A stretch of DNA of 30,205 nt from Lachnospiraceae bacterium (GTDB lineage: Bacteria; Bacillota; Clostridia; Lachnospirales; Lachnospiraceae): assembly GCA_900766925.1 (NCBI GenBank), contig CAAFXG010000164.1, positions 1 to 30,205 of the forward strand, written 5' to 3'. The translations under genes and the position numbers were made by a program. Of this stretch, positions 16,698-25,681 are shown one piece after another. The notes under the pieces are model-generated. The model ran no database searches, was not told the DNA's origin, and saw only the letters and a list, made by a program, of their open reading frames with translations. Position 1 is the stretch's first letter. Each line of letters opens with the position of its first letter.

Positions 16698-17600
16698 ATG
16701 AATTGGGGCAATTTAAATCCGTACAATATTCAGGATATCAAAAACATAATATCAGAAATATTTGATGTTTCTACCGACAGGATTTCTAATTTGAGCATAT
16801 TGAAAGCCGGAATGACAAATCGTTCGTTTAGATTTGAAATAAACGACGAAGCCTTCATTATGCGCGTACCCGGTGAGGGAACATCCGAGCTGATAAGCAG
16901 ACAGAACGAATATGATGTTTATCAGGTGATTAAGGACGAAAATATCTGCGATGATCTTAGGTATATTAATTCCGTAAATGGTTATAAAATAACCAAATTT
17001 ATTAATGATGCAAGAAATTGTGACCCATACAACATTGAAGATGTTCAAAAATGCATGAGTTTTCTACGCAATTTCCATCAGAAGGAGCTGAAAGTATCCC
17101 ATACCTTCGACATGTTTGAGCAAATTGACTTTTATGAAAGCCTTCGCAAGGGTCTCCCTTCCATTTACAAGGATTATAAGGATACCAAAAATAATGTCAT
17201 AAAGCTTAAGTCATATATCGATGCACAGAATCCCAAATTTGTCCTTACACATATCGATGCTGTTCCTGACAATTTTCTGTTTACAAAGGAGGGCATTCGC
17301 CTGATTGATTGGGAATATGCCGGAATGCAGGATCCACATTTGGACATAGCAATGTTTGGAATATACTCCATGTATGACAAAAAACAAATGGACGACCTCA
17401 TTAATATATATTTTACCGAGGGTTGCCCACATAATATACGTCTTAAAATATACTGCTATGTTGCCGTGGCGGGACTTTTATGGAGTAACTGGTGTGAATA
17501 TAAGCATATTTTAGGTGTTGATTTTGGTGAGTATAGTCTTAATCAATACAATTATGCAAAAGATTATTATAGATATTTCTCAGAGGAGGTTCAACAATGA
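16698..17600 (+). CDS. licA: Choline kinase (LicA family)
   Basis: The enzyme phosphorylates choline (or ethanolamine) with ATP in the cytoplasm, the first step to CDP-choline. The 300-residue protein-kinase-like fold shows the catalytic loop HIDAVPDN at 185-192 and the choline-kinase segment DWEYAGMQDPHLDIA at 204-218, which begins with the metal-binding Asp. An ATP-anchoring N-terminal lobe (AGMTNRSFRF, 37-46) precedes them. An AGGAGA ribosome binding site lies 5 bases before the ATG. The stop overlaps the start of the next gene by four bases (ATGA), so kinase and cytidylyltransferase-transporter are made together. This adjacency strongly supports choline as the substrate. The gene opens a three-gene plus-strand unit. 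Confidence 0.92.
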   Translation: MNWGNLNPYNIQDIKNIISEIFDVSTDRISNLSILKAGMTNRSFRFEINDEAFIMRVPGEGTSELISRQNEYDVYQVIKDENICDDLRYINSVNGYKITKFINDARNCDPYNIEDVQKCMSFLRNFHQKELKVSHTFDMFEQIDFYESLRKGLPSIYKDYKDTKNNVIKLKSYIDAQNPKFVLTHIDAVPDNFLFTKEGIRLIDWEYAGMQDPHLDIAMFGIYSMYDKKQMDDLINIYFTEGCPHNIRLKIYCYVAVAGLLWSNWCEYKHILGVDFGEYSLNQYNYAKDYYRYFSEEVQQ

Positions 17601-19825
17601 ACTATGCACAACGGGCAATTATAATGGCAGCCGGCTTAGGCACACGAATGGAGCCGATTACTCAGAATGTTCCAAAGCCACTTATAAAGGTAAACGGTAT
17701 ACGAATGATAGACACAATTATAAATGCGCTTCACAAAAATGGTATCTTTGAAATTTATATTGTTGTTGGTTATTTAAAAGAACAGTTTCAGGAATTACAG
17801 AACGCATACACCGGTATTTCACTGATTGAAAACCCATACTATGATACCGCAAATAACATCTCTTCCCTCTACGTTGCAAGAGAACACATTAATAATGCCA
17901 TTATTATAGACGGTGACCAGATTATCTATAATGATGCTATTCTTTCACCTTCATTTGAACGTTCAGGATACTGCTGTATGTGGCAGGAGGACACAACCAG
18001 CGAATGGCTCCTCACATTAGACAACGATATTGTTTCAAAATGCAGCAGAACCGGCGGTAAAGCAGGGTGGCAGCTTTTCGGTATATCATTTTGGTCGCAG
18101 GAGGATGGCGAACGATTAAAGCAACATCTTGAGTTGGAATTTAAACAGCATAATTCAAGAGAAATATATTGGGATGATATAGCGCTGTTTTGTCATCCTG
18201 ACGAATACAAGCTTGGAATACGTGAAATTCACCATGGTGATGTACTGGAAATTGATTCATATGATGAGCTGTGTAGTATTGACCCATCATACAAGGAGGA
18301 CAGAAAGCCCCCTCTTAGAAAACAGATTGCCTGGAACACAACTCTTATTCCACTTTTTGCAATTCTGTCTCTTTTTATAATATTTGTATCTTGTCCCGAC
18401 GCTTCCAAAAATGTACTCGGAAACATACGTAATTTTCTTGGAAATGAAATGGGACTGTATTATCTGGTTATTGGACTGGGCTTTTTCCTGTGCTCATTAT
18501 ATATAGCATTTTCAAAATATGGAAAGATTAAGCTGGGCAATACCGAAAAACCCGCACACTCTAATTTTGCATGGGGAACAATGATATTTACATCAACAAT
18601 GGCCGCAGACATATTGTTTTATTCATTATGTGAATGGGCATTATATGCCGGAGACCCTCATATAGACGAAATGGGTGGTATACAGCAATGGGCATCGGTA
18701 TATCCACTGTTTCACTGGGGACCTATTCCGTGGAGCTTTTATATAGTCCTCGCCGTTGCATTTGGCTTCATGCTCCATGTGAGAGGCAGAAGCAGGCAAA
18801 AATTTTCCGAAGCCTGCAGACCTATTCTCAAAAATAAAACCGACGGTTTCCTCGGAACACTGATTGATCTTTTGGCAGTATTTGCACTGCTTGCAGGAAC
18901 AGCTACAACCTTTTCGTTAGCTACTCCTCTTCTTGCAGAAGCACTTGGACATGTCTTTAATTTTACGGCAGGAACCACAGCAGCTATTTGTATCTTGATT
19001 TTAATTGCAGTCGTTTACACACTGACCGTATTGTTTGGCATGAAGGGTATAACCAAATTAGCGTCCTTCTGTGTATATCTGTTTTTCACCCTTCTTCTGT
19101 ACTTTTTGATAGGCGGTGGAGAGACACAGTACATCCTCGAAACCGGATTTAGCGCACTTGGTACAATGACGCAGAATTTCTTTACACTGTCTACATGGTC
19201 TGACCCGCTTAGAAATTCTACTTTTGCACAGGACTGGACAATATACTACTGGGCATACTGGATGGTCTGGTGTGTAGCTACACCATTTTTCATAGGAACA
19301 ATAAGTAAAGGACGAACTATAAAAAATACTATTATCGGCGGTTATACCTGGGGGCTTGCAGGAACATTTACATCATTTATAATTCTTGGCAATTACGGGC
19401 TCGCCAAGCAGGTAAAGGGCGAGCTTGATATAGTTTCCTTTCTAAACGACGGCGGTTCTTTACCTGAAGCGATAATCAAAATATTTGATACCCTTCCATT
19501 ACCATACCTTGGGTTAATCCTTTTGGCAGTCACCATGATAGCCTTTTACTCGACAACCTTTGATGCACTTACAATGGTGGTTTCCTCATATTCGTACAAG
19601 ACCTTGGATACTGCCGCCGAGCCTGACAAAAGAATACGTACATATTGGGCAATCCTCTTCATAATGCTTCCGATTGCATTAATTTTCTCCGAAAGCTCTA
19701 TGGCGAATCTGCAATCGGTATCAATTATAGCTGCATTTCCGGTTGGAATAATAATTATTCTGATTGTTGCAAGCTTTTTTAAGGATGCCAATCAATATAT
19801 TTCTGAAAAAGGAAGTGACAAGTAA
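17597..19825 (+). CDS. Fusion of phosphocholine cytidylyltransferase (LicC-like) and BCCT-family choline transporter
   Basis: The 742-residue fusion protein joins two steps of choline use. Residues 1-235 form a nucleotidyltransferase: IIMAAGLGTRMEP at 8-20, PKPLIKVNG at 26-34 and the metal-binding IDGDQ at 104-108, consistent with CTP:phosphocholine cytidylyltransferase. Residues about 248-730 form a 12-segment BCCT transporter with the hallmarks LFHWGPIPW (371-379) and TIYYWAYWMVW (548-558, the aromatic segment that lines the choline/betaine site), followed by GTISKGRT (567-574). Choline would be imported by one half and, after LicA acts, activated by the other. It overlaps licA by four bases, with GAGGAGG upstream. 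The next gene starts immediately after its stop. LicC/transporter fusions are, to my knowledge, seen in some Clostridia. Confidence 0.93.
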   Translation: MNYAQRAIIMAAGLGTRMEPITQNVPKPLIKVNGIRMIDTIINALHKNGIFEIYIVVGYLKEQFQELQNAYTGISLIENPYYDTANNISSLYVAREHINNAIIIDGDQIIYNDAILSPSFERSGYCCMWQEDTTSEWLLTLDNDIVSKCSRTGGKAGWQLFGISFWSQEDGERLKQHLELEFKQHNSREIYWDDIALFCHPDEYKLGIREIHHGDVLEIDSYDELCSIDPSYKEDRKPPLRKQIAWNTTLIPLFAILSLFIIFVSCPDASKNVLGNIRNFLGNEMGLYYLVIGLGFFLCSLYIAFSKYGKIKLGNTEKPAHSNFAWGTMIFTSTMAADILFYSLCEWALYAGDPHIDEMGGIQQWASVYPLFHWGPIPWSFYIVLAVAFGFMLHVRGRSRQKFSEACRPILKNKTDGFLGTLIDLLAVFALLAGTATTFSLATPLLAEALGHVFNFTAGTTAAICILILIAVVYTLTVLFGMKGITKLASFCVYLFFTLLLYFLIGGGETQYILETGFSALGTMTQNFFTLSTWSDPLRNSTFAQDWTIYYWAYWMVWCVATPFFIGTISKGRTIKNTIIGGYTWGLAGTFTSFIILGNYGLAKQVKGELDIVSFLNDGGSLPEAIIKIFDTLPLPYLGLILLAVTMIAFYSTTFDALTMVVSSYSYKTLDTAAEPDKRIRTYWAILFIMLPIALIFSESSMANLQSVSIIAAFPVGIIIILIVASFFKDANQYISEKGSDK

Positions 19826-21067
19826 ATGAATATACATCATTTATTTCATATACTTGAGGTACAGTCGGGTTTACCCGCAAGTGTAAGAATGTTGAAGCTA
19901 AAATTGAAAAAGAAAAAACGCAATAAAATAAAAGTGGTTTTTCTATGCCAGCTCAGTCAGGTTTGGGGATGTTTTGAATCAATATACGAAGCAGCCCTTA
20001 AAGACCCTGTAATTATCCCTGTAATTGTTGCCCTTCCTGAACATTGGGATAACAGCACTGCGGATACAAATGCATATGATTTTCTTACATCACGTGGGTA
20101 CAAGGTCATAAATGGATATAATTCGTCCACGCATAAATTCATCGATTTAAAAGCACTTAATGCAGATTATATTTTCTATCCGAGACCTTATGATAATTAC
20201 CTGCCTAAAGAATTACAAAGCAGGGAGGTATCAAAATTTGCAAAAATCTGTTATATCTGTTACGGCTACACGTCCGAAGGTAACTATATTTTGAAAACCT
20301 GTTTTTCTAAATATTTTATATCCAATTGTTACATGGTTTTTGCAGAAAACAAATCCGTAGCAGACTATTGTCATTATCAGCTTCCTATTTCATCAAGAAT
20401 TGGCCTGCATAAGATTTGTCAGACTCCGTTTCCACGCTTTGATTTGTTAAATAAATTTAAAGATGCACACGGAAGCGGCTGGACCAGACCTAAGGAAGAA
20501 ATTAACAAACGAATTATATGGACACCAAGATGGACCTTAGAGGAGAAATTGGGTGGTACAAATTTCTTTAATTACAAGGATTTCTTTTTTGATTTTGCCG
20601 GACAGCACCCTGAGAATGAATTTCTTTTCAGACCACATCCTCTTGCCTTTGATAATTTTGTAAAAGCAGGAGCAATGACAGAGGATGATGTTATTGAATA
20701 TAAAAACCGCTGTGCAGCTTCACCTAACATAAAGCTTGATGACGAAAAAGAGTATCTTGATAATTTTGCTTCTGCAGATATCCTTGTCTCAGACATGTCA
20801 GGCGTTGTTGTGGATTTTGCCGTAACCGGAAAACCGGTTATATTTTGCAGCTATGATGAGGTTTTTAACAAATCAAGCTCCAGACTTCTTGACGCATACT
20901 ATCTGGTTCACAATGCAACAGAGTTAAAAGATACGTTGACCATGCTGTGTAACGGCGAAGACCCCAAAAAAGAAATCCGCCGTCAGATAGTCAAAGAAGT
21001 ACTTGGCACCTGCGACGGAAATAACGGTAAGCGAATTATAGGATTACTCAAAAAGGATTTACTTTGA
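19826..21067 (+). CDS. CDP-glycerol glycerophosphotransferase family protein, paralogue of 15240-16511
   Basis: The 413-residue protein shares its whole architecture with the leftward enzyme 3 kb away. It has VVFLCQLSQVWG (37-48), YIFYPRPYDNYLPK (115-128), FAENK (172-176), WTPRWT (232-237), RPHP (269-272) and SDMSGVVVDFAVTGKP (322-337). These are the donor-binding motifs of TagB/TagF-type transferases. It starts directly after the stop of the cytidylyltransferase-transporter gene (TAAATG), with a GGAAGTG site inside that gene, so it is part of the choline operon. With no LicD in the window, it is a good candidate for transferring phosphocholine or a related unit from a CDP-activated donor. 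That specificity is inferred. Its last 9 bases overlap the 3' end of the converging GNAT gene. Confidence 0.87.
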   Translation: MNIHHLFHILEVQSGLPASVRMLKLKLKKKKRNKIKVVFLCQLSQVWGCFESIYEAALKDPVIIPVIVALPEHWDNSTADTNAYDFLTSRGYKVINGYNSSTHKFIDLKALNADYIFYPRPYDNYLPKELQSREVSKFAKICYICYGYTSEGNYILKTCFSKYFISNCYMVFAENKSVADYCHYQLPISSRIGLHKICQTPFPRFDLLNKFKDAHGSGWTRPKEEINKRIIWTPRWTLEEKLGGTNFFNYKDFFFDFAGQHPENEFLFRPHPLAFDNFVKAGAMTEDDVIEYKNRCAASPNIKLDDEKEYLDNFASADILVSDMSGVVVDFAVTGKPVIFCSYDEVFNKSSSRLLDAYYLVHNATELKDTLTMLCNGEDPKKEIRRQIVKEVLGTCDGNNGKRIIGLLKKDLL

Positions 21068-21559
21068 TTTATACCATATGAAATCCTCACACTGTTCTTC
21101 GGTGTATTTGTCGGAGATATATTCGGGTACAGCAGTTATTCTGTTGTATCCGTTTTTATCGTAAAATCTTACAGCTCTGGTATTGTACTTTGATACGCAC
21201 CAATATATCGACTCAATATTAAGCTCCTCATGACCCATTCTGATAATTTCAGCCATTCCTGCCGCTGCATATCCCTTTCCCATGGAGCAACGTCTTGTAC
21301 ATATCGCAAACTCAGCCGAGCTGTTTATCCTGTCAATATGCTTAAGGCTTACTGTTCCCATATACTCATCCAAATCGTCAACAATGGCAAGATTCACATC
21401 CGAATCCTCGTCATAGCTGTTAGCAATAAAGCGCTTGCAATCTTCTATTGTCTTTTCAGCAAAATTAGCGCTTAAGAATTCCACCAGTTCTTCATCATGC
21501 ATCCATTCAAGCATGTATTGCGCGTCCTTATCCATTAAACGCCTAAGTCTTACAGACAT
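21059..21559 (-). CDS. GNAT-family N-acetyltransferase (RimJ/RimL-like)
   Basis: This 166-residue GNAT-fold enzyme transfers an acetyl group from acetyl-CoA to an amine. The pattern fits the RimJ/RimL branch: RRLMDKDAQYMLEWM at the N-terminus, MGTVSLKHIDRINSSAEF in the middle, the acetyl-CoA loop GKGYAAAGMAE, and the C-terminal NTRAVRFYDKNGY. I choose the ATG at 21559 because GGAGG lies 8 bases upstream; a TTG eight codons earlier has no site of its own. It is the last gene of the leftward glycan locus, 69 bases after the flippase. Acetylation of the amino sugar made by the FdtA/FdtB pair is one possibility; protein or antibiotic substrates are not excluded. Confidence 0.82.
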   Translation of the reverse strand: MSVRLRRLMDKDAQYMLEWMHDEELVEFLSANFAEKTIEDCKRFIANSYDEDSDVNLAIVDDLDEYMGTVSLKHIDRINSSAEFAICTRRCSMGKGYAAAGMAEIIRMGHEELNIESIYWCVSKYNTRAVRFYDKNGYNRITAVPEYISDKYTEEQCEDFIWYKSK

Positions 21560-21628
21560 TTTCGAAACCTCCATTTGAAACAATTTACAGTAATTTAAAT
21601 CTTATATACAGCATTGTATTTAAATTAT

Positions 21629-23071
21629 TTACATACCCCTCAGCATCATAACATATTTCATGAGGAGCTTTCGCTTAATAACCACGACAATAAGTATTGT
21701 CGCAATTATTCCATATCTTAGAAGAGGAAGTGAATACAATGCAACTGCAATGGCAGATAACAATGCAAAAACAACCGCTATCCCAACTAAGGCCTTATAA
21801 TTGTAATCTATATACGGAAGCTGTTTCTCCTTTAAAATTGCCTTCATGGCAATATAATTACAGATTGCAAAGATGATATAACTAAACAATGTTGTATATC
21901 CCGCAGCAACAAAACCAAATTGTGGAATAAACACGGCATTCAATACGATATTAATTACCGCCGATGCTATTGATGCATAGACAAGATGTCCCTTCTTCTC
22001 ATAGTAAAACTCCACATTAATAAAAAGCTGGGAATAATATAATAAAAGCAGACTTACTGCAACCGGCGGTACAACCCATACCGCAGGAGTGTACTGTTTA
22101 CCCGCCATAATAGCAATAATCTCAGGTGCAAGCCATATAACACCGGATAAAAGCACTGACATCAGAACTGCTATTATCGTTGTAATCGACTTAATTCCGT
22201 CCTGACTGTTATCCTTAAGTCTTCCGTAAAACCATGGAACAAAGGAACCATTAATGGCATTAAGCACAAAGGTAAGCACGATGGCAAGCGTATATGCCAC
22301 ACCGTACATAGCCGCCTTGTCCTTGCCACAATAATTATCAATCATAATCCTGTCACTCTGATTAAAGATAACCTGTGACAGATAGTAACATAAAAGAGGA
22401 AGATTAAACTCAAGCACATACTTCCAGAATTCCTTATGAAAAAGCTTTTTACCTCTGACTATATTTAATATAAAAATAGCACCACCAACTATGATCGTAA
22501 CCATGGCATAACCAATAATTCTCGCATAGCCTCTCTGCGTGGTATTAATAACCCAAAAATAGGTCACAATCGGGGCAACAATTGCATTAAATAAGGTAAC
22601 TGCAACTACAGATTTATATTTGAATTCAAATCTCTGTTTTCCACTCCAGAAAAGAATAGCCGTATTTCCCAACATTTCAAATACCATAACAATCATAAGT
22701 ATTGTAGGCAACTTAAGCAAGCTATTCCAAAACTGCCTGAACGGCAGATATATAACCATAAAAACAGCAGCAAGCAACAGACATATGCCTTCACAGGAGG
22801 AAATATATAAATCCCTTCTGTCTTCGAACTTGGTCATTGCGGTCTGAAATGAACCATATGGCAAATTGAGTGTAACAAAAATAATAAGAATTGTAGACCA
22901 CGAAATATATACCGTGTACAAACCATACTGCTCCGTAGTAAGCAGTCTGGTAAACAAAGGCAACGTAATAAACGCAAGACAATTCTGTAAAATACTGCAT
23001 ATCGTATATGCAAGGGACGCCTTCACTTCAACCGGTATATTCTTAAAACGCGTTAATTTGCTCGATAACAT
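21629..23071 (-). CDS. Wzx-like polysaccharide flippase (MATE/MVF superfamily)
   Basis: This integral membrane protein has about 12-14 hydrophobic segments across ~480 residues and is of the oligosaccharide flippase family that moves lipid-linked glycan units across the membrane. Typical features are CSILQNCLAFITLPLFTRLLTTEQYGLYT at the start (first helix and cytoplasmic loop, quoted here only to its conserved TRLLTTEQYGLY), QVIFNQSDRIMI in the middle and the AAGYTTLFSYI segment later. The gene overlaps the 3' end of the aminotransferase gene. The ATG at 23083 touches its GGAGG directly, so I prefer the ATG at 23071, 12 bases from that site. Neighbouring transferases and sugar-nucleotide genes support a glycan export role. 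Confidence 0.87.
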   Translation of the reverse strand: MLSSKLTRFKNIPVEVKASLAYTICSILQNCLAFITLPLFTRLLTTEQYGLYTVYISWSTILIIFVTLNLPYGSFQTAMTKFEDRRDLYISSCEGICLLLAAVFMVIYLPFRQFWNSLLKLPTILMIVMVFEMLGNTAILFWSGKQRFEFKYKSVVAVTLFNAIVAPIVTYFWVINTTQRGYARIIGYAMVTIIVGGAIFILNIVRGKKLFHKEFWKYVLEFNLPLLCYYLSQVIFNQSDRIMIDNYCGKDKAAMYGVAYTLAIVLTFVLNAINGSFVPWFYGRLKDNSQDGIKSITTIIAVLMSVLLSGVIWLAPEIIAIMAGKQYTPAVWVVPPVAVSLLLLYYSQLFINVEFYYEKKGHLVYASIASAVINIVLNAVFIPQFGFVAAGYTTLFSYIIFAICNYIAMKAILKEKQLPYIDYNYKALVGIAVVFALLSAIAVALYSLPLLRYGIIATILIVVVIKRKLLMKYVMMLRGM

Positions 23072-24137
23072 AGCTAATTTCATCCTCCGTCATACCATAA
23101 TACATTGGTATGCTAAGCTCTGTTGCGGATATGCTTTCAGCAATAGGATATGTTCCTTCAGAAATATTTAAATCCGCATATGCACCCTGCATATGCATAG
23201 GAATCGGATAATGCTTATTTGTCCCAATCCCCTTTTCATTAAGGAATCGTTCAAGTTCATCCCTGCTGTCACATCTGATTCCAAATATATGGTATACATG
23301 AGTCATTCCCTCTCCTGTTACTGGGAGAATAATCTTATCGTTATTAATCTCATTTAAGTATCTTCCGGCAATTCTGTTACGCTCAGTATTCCAGCGGTCA
23401 AGCTCCTTAAGCTTAACACGCAGAAATGCCGCCTGCAGCTCATCAAGTCTTGAATTCGTTCCCTTGTAAATATGATGATACTTATAATCAGAGCCATAAT
23501 TGCCAAGCGCTCTGACCTTATCAGCCAGCTCCTTATCATTTGTAACGAAGGCTCCACCGTCACCTAAAGCTCCAAGGTTTTTACCCGGATAGAAGCTAAA
23601 GCCTGCACAATCTCCAAGATTACCGGTACGAACGCCTTTATATGTTGCACCATGTGCCTGAGCCGAATCCTCAATAACCCTCAGGTTATATTTTGATGCA
23701 ATAGAACGAATCTCATCCATCATAGCAGGCTGCCCATATAAATGAACTGCCATTATTGCCTTTGTGTGGGATGTAACCGCCTTCTCAATCAGCCCCGGGT
23801 TAATATTAAAGGTATCTTCAAATGGCTCAACAAATACAGGAGTTGCTCCTGTATATGAAACAGCCAGGGCAGTTGCTATATATGTGTTTGAAGGAACAAT
23901 GACTTCATCACCATCACCTATACCATATGCTCTTAAAGCAAGATAAAGAGCATCAAGTCCATTACCACAGCCCACACAATACTTTGCCCCGCAGAACTCA
24001 GCAAACTCTTTTTCAAATGCCTCGAGCTCGCTTCCCTGAATAAACCAGTTTTTGTTAAGGACACGGTTAAACGCATCTGTCAGTCCGTCTCTGATTTCAT
24101 TATGCATAACTTCAAATGAAACAAAAGGTATCTTCAT
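23043..24137 (-). CDS. Sugar-nucleotide aminotransferase, DegT/DnrJ/EryC1 family (FdtB/QdtB-like)
   Basis: This PLP enzyme adds an amino group to a 3-keto (or 4-keto) sugar nucleotide. The 364-residue chain has GNGLDALYLALRAYGIGDGD, the VIEDSAQAHGA segment with the cofactor Asp, and the Schiff-base lysine at about 186 in SFYPGKNLGALGDGGA. Its partner FdtA-like ketoisomerase is next upstream, the usual FdtA/FdtB pairing for dTDP-3-amino-3,6-dideoxyhexose. The start is the ATG at 24137, with GGAGA 8 bases upstream; a TTG five codons earlier sits in that site. The dTDP-glucose synthesis genes (rmlA/rmlB) are not in the window, so the precursor must come from elsewhere. Confidence 0.9.
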   Translation of the reverse strand: MKIPFVSFEVMHNEIRDGLTDAFNRVLNKNWFIQGSELEAFEKEFAEFCGAKYCVGCGNGLDALYLALRAYGIGDGDEVIVPSNTYIATALAVSYTGATPVFVEPFEDTFNINPGLIEKAVTSHTKAIMAVHLYGQPAMMDEIRSIASKYNLRVIEDSAQAHGATYKGVRTGNLGDCAGFSFYPGKNLGALGDGGAFVTNDKELADKVRALGNYGSDYKYHHIYKGTNSRLDELQAAFLRVKLKELDRWNTERNRIAGRYLNEINNDKIILPVTGEGMTHVYHIFGIRCDSRDELERFLNEKGIGTNKHYPIPMHMQGAYADLNISEGTYPIAESISATELSIPMYYGMTEDEISYVIEQINAF

Positions 24138-24180
24138 TATCAATCTCTCCAATCCATATGTATCGCATTACGCGCATATA

Positions 24181-24209
24181 ATAATATCTGACATAAATCA
24201 GTTATCCAA
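24181..24209 (-). promoter_or_regulatory. Possible internal promoter before the aminotransferase gene
   Basis: On the minus strand TTGGAT (24204-24209) and TATTAT (24181-24186) are spaced by exactly 17 bases, in the 126-base gap between the FdtA-like and FdtB-like genes. The spacer holds a small dyad, CTGA-6-TCAG. The match is moderate, so this is a candidate only. The rest of the gap shows no ORF or strong hairpin. Confidence 0.3.
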
Positions 24210-24263
24210 GATATCCCATACCGAAAAACTATCCCGATAAATGATATGCAATAGACAAATTAA

Positions 24264-24674
24264 CTAAGCCTGTGGGTTCTCCCTGATATATTCAAGGAAT
24301 TTATCGTAATCTCTGATATAATCCTTCTCATCATAATACTCCGATGCAAGCACCATCAAAACCGCATCCAGAGAAAAATCATACATTTCCCTCCAAATTG
24401 CATTCGAAACATAGAGTCCCTCGTACGGCTTATCCAGAGGAACTACTTCCTTTTCTGTTCCGTTATCCAGCAATATTTTGCAGGAACCATGAATACAAAT
24501 CAATATCTGTTCCAGATGCTTATGGGAATGATACCCACGTCTTACGCCTTCTCCGGTATCATACATATAATATACCCTCTTAATTTCAAATGGTATATCC
24601 TTAAGTTCCTCCAATGCAACAAGCTGTCCTCGGTCATCGCCATGTATCTGAAATGTATATTTTTTTATCTGCAT
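24264..24674 (-). CDS. dTDP-4-keto-6-deoxyglucose 3,4-ketoisomerase (FdtA/WxcM-like cupin)
   Basis: This 136-residue cupin of the FdtA/QdtA family moves the keto group of dTDP-4-keto-6-deoxyglucose to carbon 3, preparing it for transamination. The family motif RRGYHSHKHLEQ lies at 45-56, with the catalytic-type His49 and His51, followed by the beta strand CIHGSCKILLDNG. The N-terminal DDRGQLVALEE (13-23) is also typical. It lies 17 bases after a glycosyltransferase gene and 126 bases before the FdtB-like aminotransferase. Whether the product is the galacto (Fuc3N) or gluco (Qui3N) sugar cannot be told from what is visible. Confidence 0.9.
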   Translation of the reverse strand: MQIKKYTFQIHGDDRGQLVALEELKDIPFEIKRVYYMYDTGEGVRRGYHSHKHLEQILICIHGSCKILLDNGTEKEVVPLDKPYEGLYVSNAIWREMYDFSLDAVLMVLASEYYDEKDYIRDYDKFLEYIRENPQA

Positions 24675-24691
24675 AAAAATACCCCTTTAAA

Positions 24692-25606
24692 TCATTTTTT
24701 ACTCAAAAGCTTCTGTATACGACAATCCAATTCATATAAAAGCATTTCCGGCACAGCAAAGGTTTTAAGTAAATACATCAATAATGTATTTCTGACATCA
24801 TCATACTTTTTTTTACGTTTGCGTTTCTTAATGTATTTTTCGAATTCAATATGTCCTCCGCTTTCACAGAGCTCATCAAACAATTTCCAAAAATTAACAT
24901 TATCCTGCAATAATTTTTGACGGAATGTCAGATTGTTAGACACTCCCTCTGATACTTCATATTTCATCACATATGCATCAAAAAACTTTAATACTCTGTG
25001 GTCTAATATAGCAAGAGCAGTCGACCAATCCTCACAATAAAGCACTGTTCCTTCCAACATTGATATATACTTAACATAATATCTGGTAGTTGCAAATATG
25101 GCAGCTCCGCTTACCCAGTCCTCACATAATAAAATATTTCTGACAATATGTTTAGTATTCTGCTTTCGATAGGCACGCAGGTCTCTTGGAATCTGCCTTG
25201 GTATATGAACAATATTGTCATCCCTATAGGTAAATCCCCAAACTCGACCAAAGCAACACTCTGTCCGTTCCTTTATCATAAATTCCCTTACTCTCCTGAG
25301 CGTATCTTCATCATAAAGGGCATCACCTGCGCCAATAAGCTTTGCATACCTTCCCTCGGCAACACGCAGTCCTCTTAAAACATTCTTAACCGTGCCTCTG
25401 TTTATCCCGTCACCTATGAGCTTATATTCTGTAAAATTTTTATCTTCAAAATGCTTTTTCAATTCTGTAAAATGACTATCTTCTGAACCATCATCACACA
25501 CAATAATCTCAAATTCTATATCCTTCTGAATAAGAATTGAATCTATTGTCGTAATTAAATCTTCATATTTTGAATTGTAGCTTGCCACTATCACACTATA
25601 CTGCAT
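24692..25606 (-). CDS. Glycosyltransferase family 2
   Basis: This 304-residue GT-A fold enzyme is likely to act at the cytoplasmic face in glycan assembly. The N-terminus has SVIVASYNS (4-12), the nucleotide-binding CDDGS (37-41) and AKLIGAGDAL as the second, metal-site region. The C-terminus is basic and carries IKKRKRKKKYD, a common membrane-contact or low-complexity tail. Base composition is A/T-rich, like its neighbours. It is 17 bases from the FdtA-like gene and 75 bases from the acyltransferase. The donor and acceptor sugars are unknown. Confidence 0.86.
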   Translation of the reverse strand: MQYSVIVASYNSKYEDLITTIDSILIQKDIEFEIIVCDDGSEDSHFTELKKHFEDKNFTEYKLIGDGINRGTVKNVLRGLRVAEGRYAKLIGAGDALYDEDTLRRVREFMIKERTECCFGRVWGFTYRDDNIVHIPRQIPRDLRAYRKQNTKHIVRNILLCEDWVSGAAIFATTRYYVKYISMLEGTVLYCEDWSTALAILDHRVLKFFDAYVMKYEVSEGVSNNLTFRQKLLQDNVNFWKLFDELCESGGHIEFEKYIKKRKRKKKYDDVRNTLLMYLLKTFAVPEMLLYELDCRIQKLLSKK

Positions 25607-25681
25607 ACATCATTTCTCCAAGAAATATAACTCTATCTATAATAATCCCACATCGCATCAATCATAAAACAACTATTCTCA

